Part shown: positions 4,697 through 5,560 of the stretch, one piece after another
Position numbering within the stretch: the stretch's first letter is position 1
Layout of the letters: each line of letters opens with the position of its first letter
Assembly (NCBI GenBank): GCA_021849435.1
Contig: JAJZSX010000186.1
Span: forward strand, 1 to 5,560
Direction of reading: 5' to 3'
DNA length: 5,560 bases
Source: Actinomycetes bacterium
GTDB taxonomy: Bacteria; Actinomycetota; Acidimicrobiia; Acidimicrobiales; RAAP-2
Made by a program: the position numbers and the translations under genes
Notes under the pieces: generated by a model
What the model saw: the letters and a program-made list of their open reading frames with translations, nothing else
The model's database searches: none
What the model was told of the DNA's origin: nothing

Positions 4697-5560
4697 GTGA
4701 CCCACGCTTCTATGGTCCGTTCGTCGGCGGGCCATGGTCGATCGAACGAAGGGCGGCGTTCCGCGCGCCGCCGTGTGGCGGCAGTTGTCGCCACCGTGGT
4801 CGGGACGACACTGATGGGTGTCGGGCCTTTGGCTGCGGCGCGAACCACTCCCCGAGTGGAAACGGCGAGGTCGGCCGTGGTAGCCCCCCGCGCGACCGCG
4901 TCGACGGGGCTCCACCTGTTCAAGATCGACGGTCGGCGCTTCGGCGTTCGACGGATCGTTCATGTCCTCGAGTTCAGCGGCACCCAATTCTCGATCCAGA
5001 TCGGCCTCGCGCATCACGCGATCGACGGGGGGCGACAGACACCGGGATCGATGTGCCGGACGACCCCCGGCTGCGTCGCGGCCGTCAACGGTGACTTCTT
5101 CGACTGGGCGCCACGCGTACAATCCGATCCCGCTGACGAGGTCGGTGGGATCACTCGAGATTGTGTGCTGCTGCACACCCCAGAGATCTCGCACCAGCAG
5201 GTCGACCTCGACGGACAATCGGTGAGCGGAGGGTTCAACTGGACGAGCACCCTGGACGTCAACGGTGTCAGCGTGCCGATCACCGCCATCAACCAGCAGC
5301 TGCCCATGTCCTACGTGCAGGTCCATCTTCCGTTGACGGGAACTCTGCTGTTCACCTCGCCGTACGCGCTGCAAACGCCGGTGGCGGGCGGTCGGGCCAC
5401 CTACGTGTTCACCTCCGTCGACAGCGCCGTGAGTCCGACCACGATCAACGCAACGGCCGAACTCAATTACGTCGGTCAGACGACCAACGCGGTCTTCGTC
5501 GGCCCCGAACAGGTCGCCATCTCGGCGGCCGCGAATTCGCCACTGGCCACCCTGGTCCCC
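4697..5560 (+). CDS. Secreted phosphodiester glycosidase (NAGPA-like) domain protein, 5' part
   Basis: The frame opens after TAA 4685-4687 and runs off the right edge, giving 288 residues of an incomplete protein. GTG 4697 is chosen because a -10 element ends six bases before it; ATG 4712 is the alternative (five residues shorter). A signal peptide is clear: an Arg-rich n-region (RRSARRR, about 20-26), a hydrophobic stretch VAAVVATVVGTTLMGVGPLA (27-46) and AAA before a probable cleavage near 48. It is not a clean twin-arginine signal. The mature part has FSIQIGLA, then CVAAVNGDFFDW (126-137), the typical AVN-DFF core of phosphodiester glycosidase domains. GGITRDCVLLHTP and a later LLFTSPYALQTP also fit that family. 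C120 and C126 flank a short loop and could form a disulfide. Members remove sugars linked through phosphodiesters; in bacteria they are exported and the substrates are mostly unknown. The remaining catalytic part lies outside the window. Confidence 0.8.
   Translation, partial: MTHASMVRSSAGHGRSNEGRRSARRRVAAVVATVVGTTLMGVGPLAAARTTPRVETARSAVVAPRATASTGLHLFKIDGRRFGVRRIVHVLEFSGTQFSIQIGLAHHAIDGGRQTPGSMCRTTPGCVAAVNGDFFDWAPRVQSDPADEVGGITRDCVLLHTPEISHQQVDLDGQSVSGGFNWTSTLDVNGVSVPITAINQQLPMSYVQVHLPLTGTLLFTSPYALQTPVAGGRATYVFTSVDSAVSPTTINATAELNYVGQTTNAVFVGPEQVAISAAANSPLATLVP

Noticed and set aside
4712..4840. Twin-arginine (Tat) signal on the glycosidase
   Set aside because: There are several arginines before the hydrophobic stretch, but the RRxFLK-type context is absent, so an ordinary Sec signal peptide is the safer call.
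4622..5374. Minus-strand open frame of 250 codons opposite the secreted glycosidase
   Set aside because: The product is Arg/Gly/His-rich with no motif, whereas the + strand frame gives a signal peptide and the AVNGDFF glycosidase core.

Overview
The window is GC-rich (roughly 60% by eye) and all recognisable genes lie on the + strand. Strong G/C third-position preference, a multidomain PAS-GGDEF-EAL protein, a YbjN/TY-Chap-type protein and an apparently leaderless start all point to a high-GC actinobacterium. The PAS style and the GGTGKFAGATG-type secreted protein would fit Acidimicrobiia, but no sequence search was possible, so the taxon is inference. No RNA gene, CRISPR array, insertion sequence or prophage gene is visible.

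Layout. (1) From the left edge to 353: the 3' end of a Gly/Ser/Thr-rich, beta-strand-rich, probably secreted protein. (2) 354-780: about 430 bp without a credible gene. It holds a short hairpin next to an 8-bp tandem duplication just after the stop codon, and a 27-bp near-perfect inverted repeat (690-716) upstream of the next gene. (3) 781-2952: one continuous reading frame for a PAS-PAS-GGDEF-EAL cyclic-di-GMP enzyme, interrupted by a single TAG codon at 1138-1140. The stop falls inside the last strands of the first PAS domain. The downstream part (1144-2952) is intact and keeps all the GGDEF, I-site and EAL residues I can check. (4) 2953-3132: a spacer with a hairpin, a quasi-palindrome, an extended -10-like promoter and a strong Shine-Dalgarno sequence. 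(5) 3133-4491: a 452-residue soluble protein whose central and C-terminal parts resemble the TY-Chap/YbjN chaperone-like family, with an N-terminal region I cannot assign. (6) 4492-4696: a spacer with two adjacent small hairpins and a TAnnnT -10 element placed for leaderless transcription. (7) 4697 to the right edge: the 5' part of an exported protein with a phosphodiester glycosidase (NAGPA-like) domain.

The genes look like independent transcription units rather than an operon: spacers are 180-430 bp and each contains plausible termination or initiation signals. There is no obvious shared pathway. The cyclic-di-GMP enzyme is a cytoplasmic signalling protein, the YbjN-like protein a probable peptide or protein-binding factor, and the two edge genes encode exported proteins. 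I do not see a convincing new multi-gene system. The points most worth following are the in-frame stop in the first PAS domain, the inverted repeat upstream of it, the unassigned N-terminal region of the TY-Chap-like protein and the predicted leaderless start.
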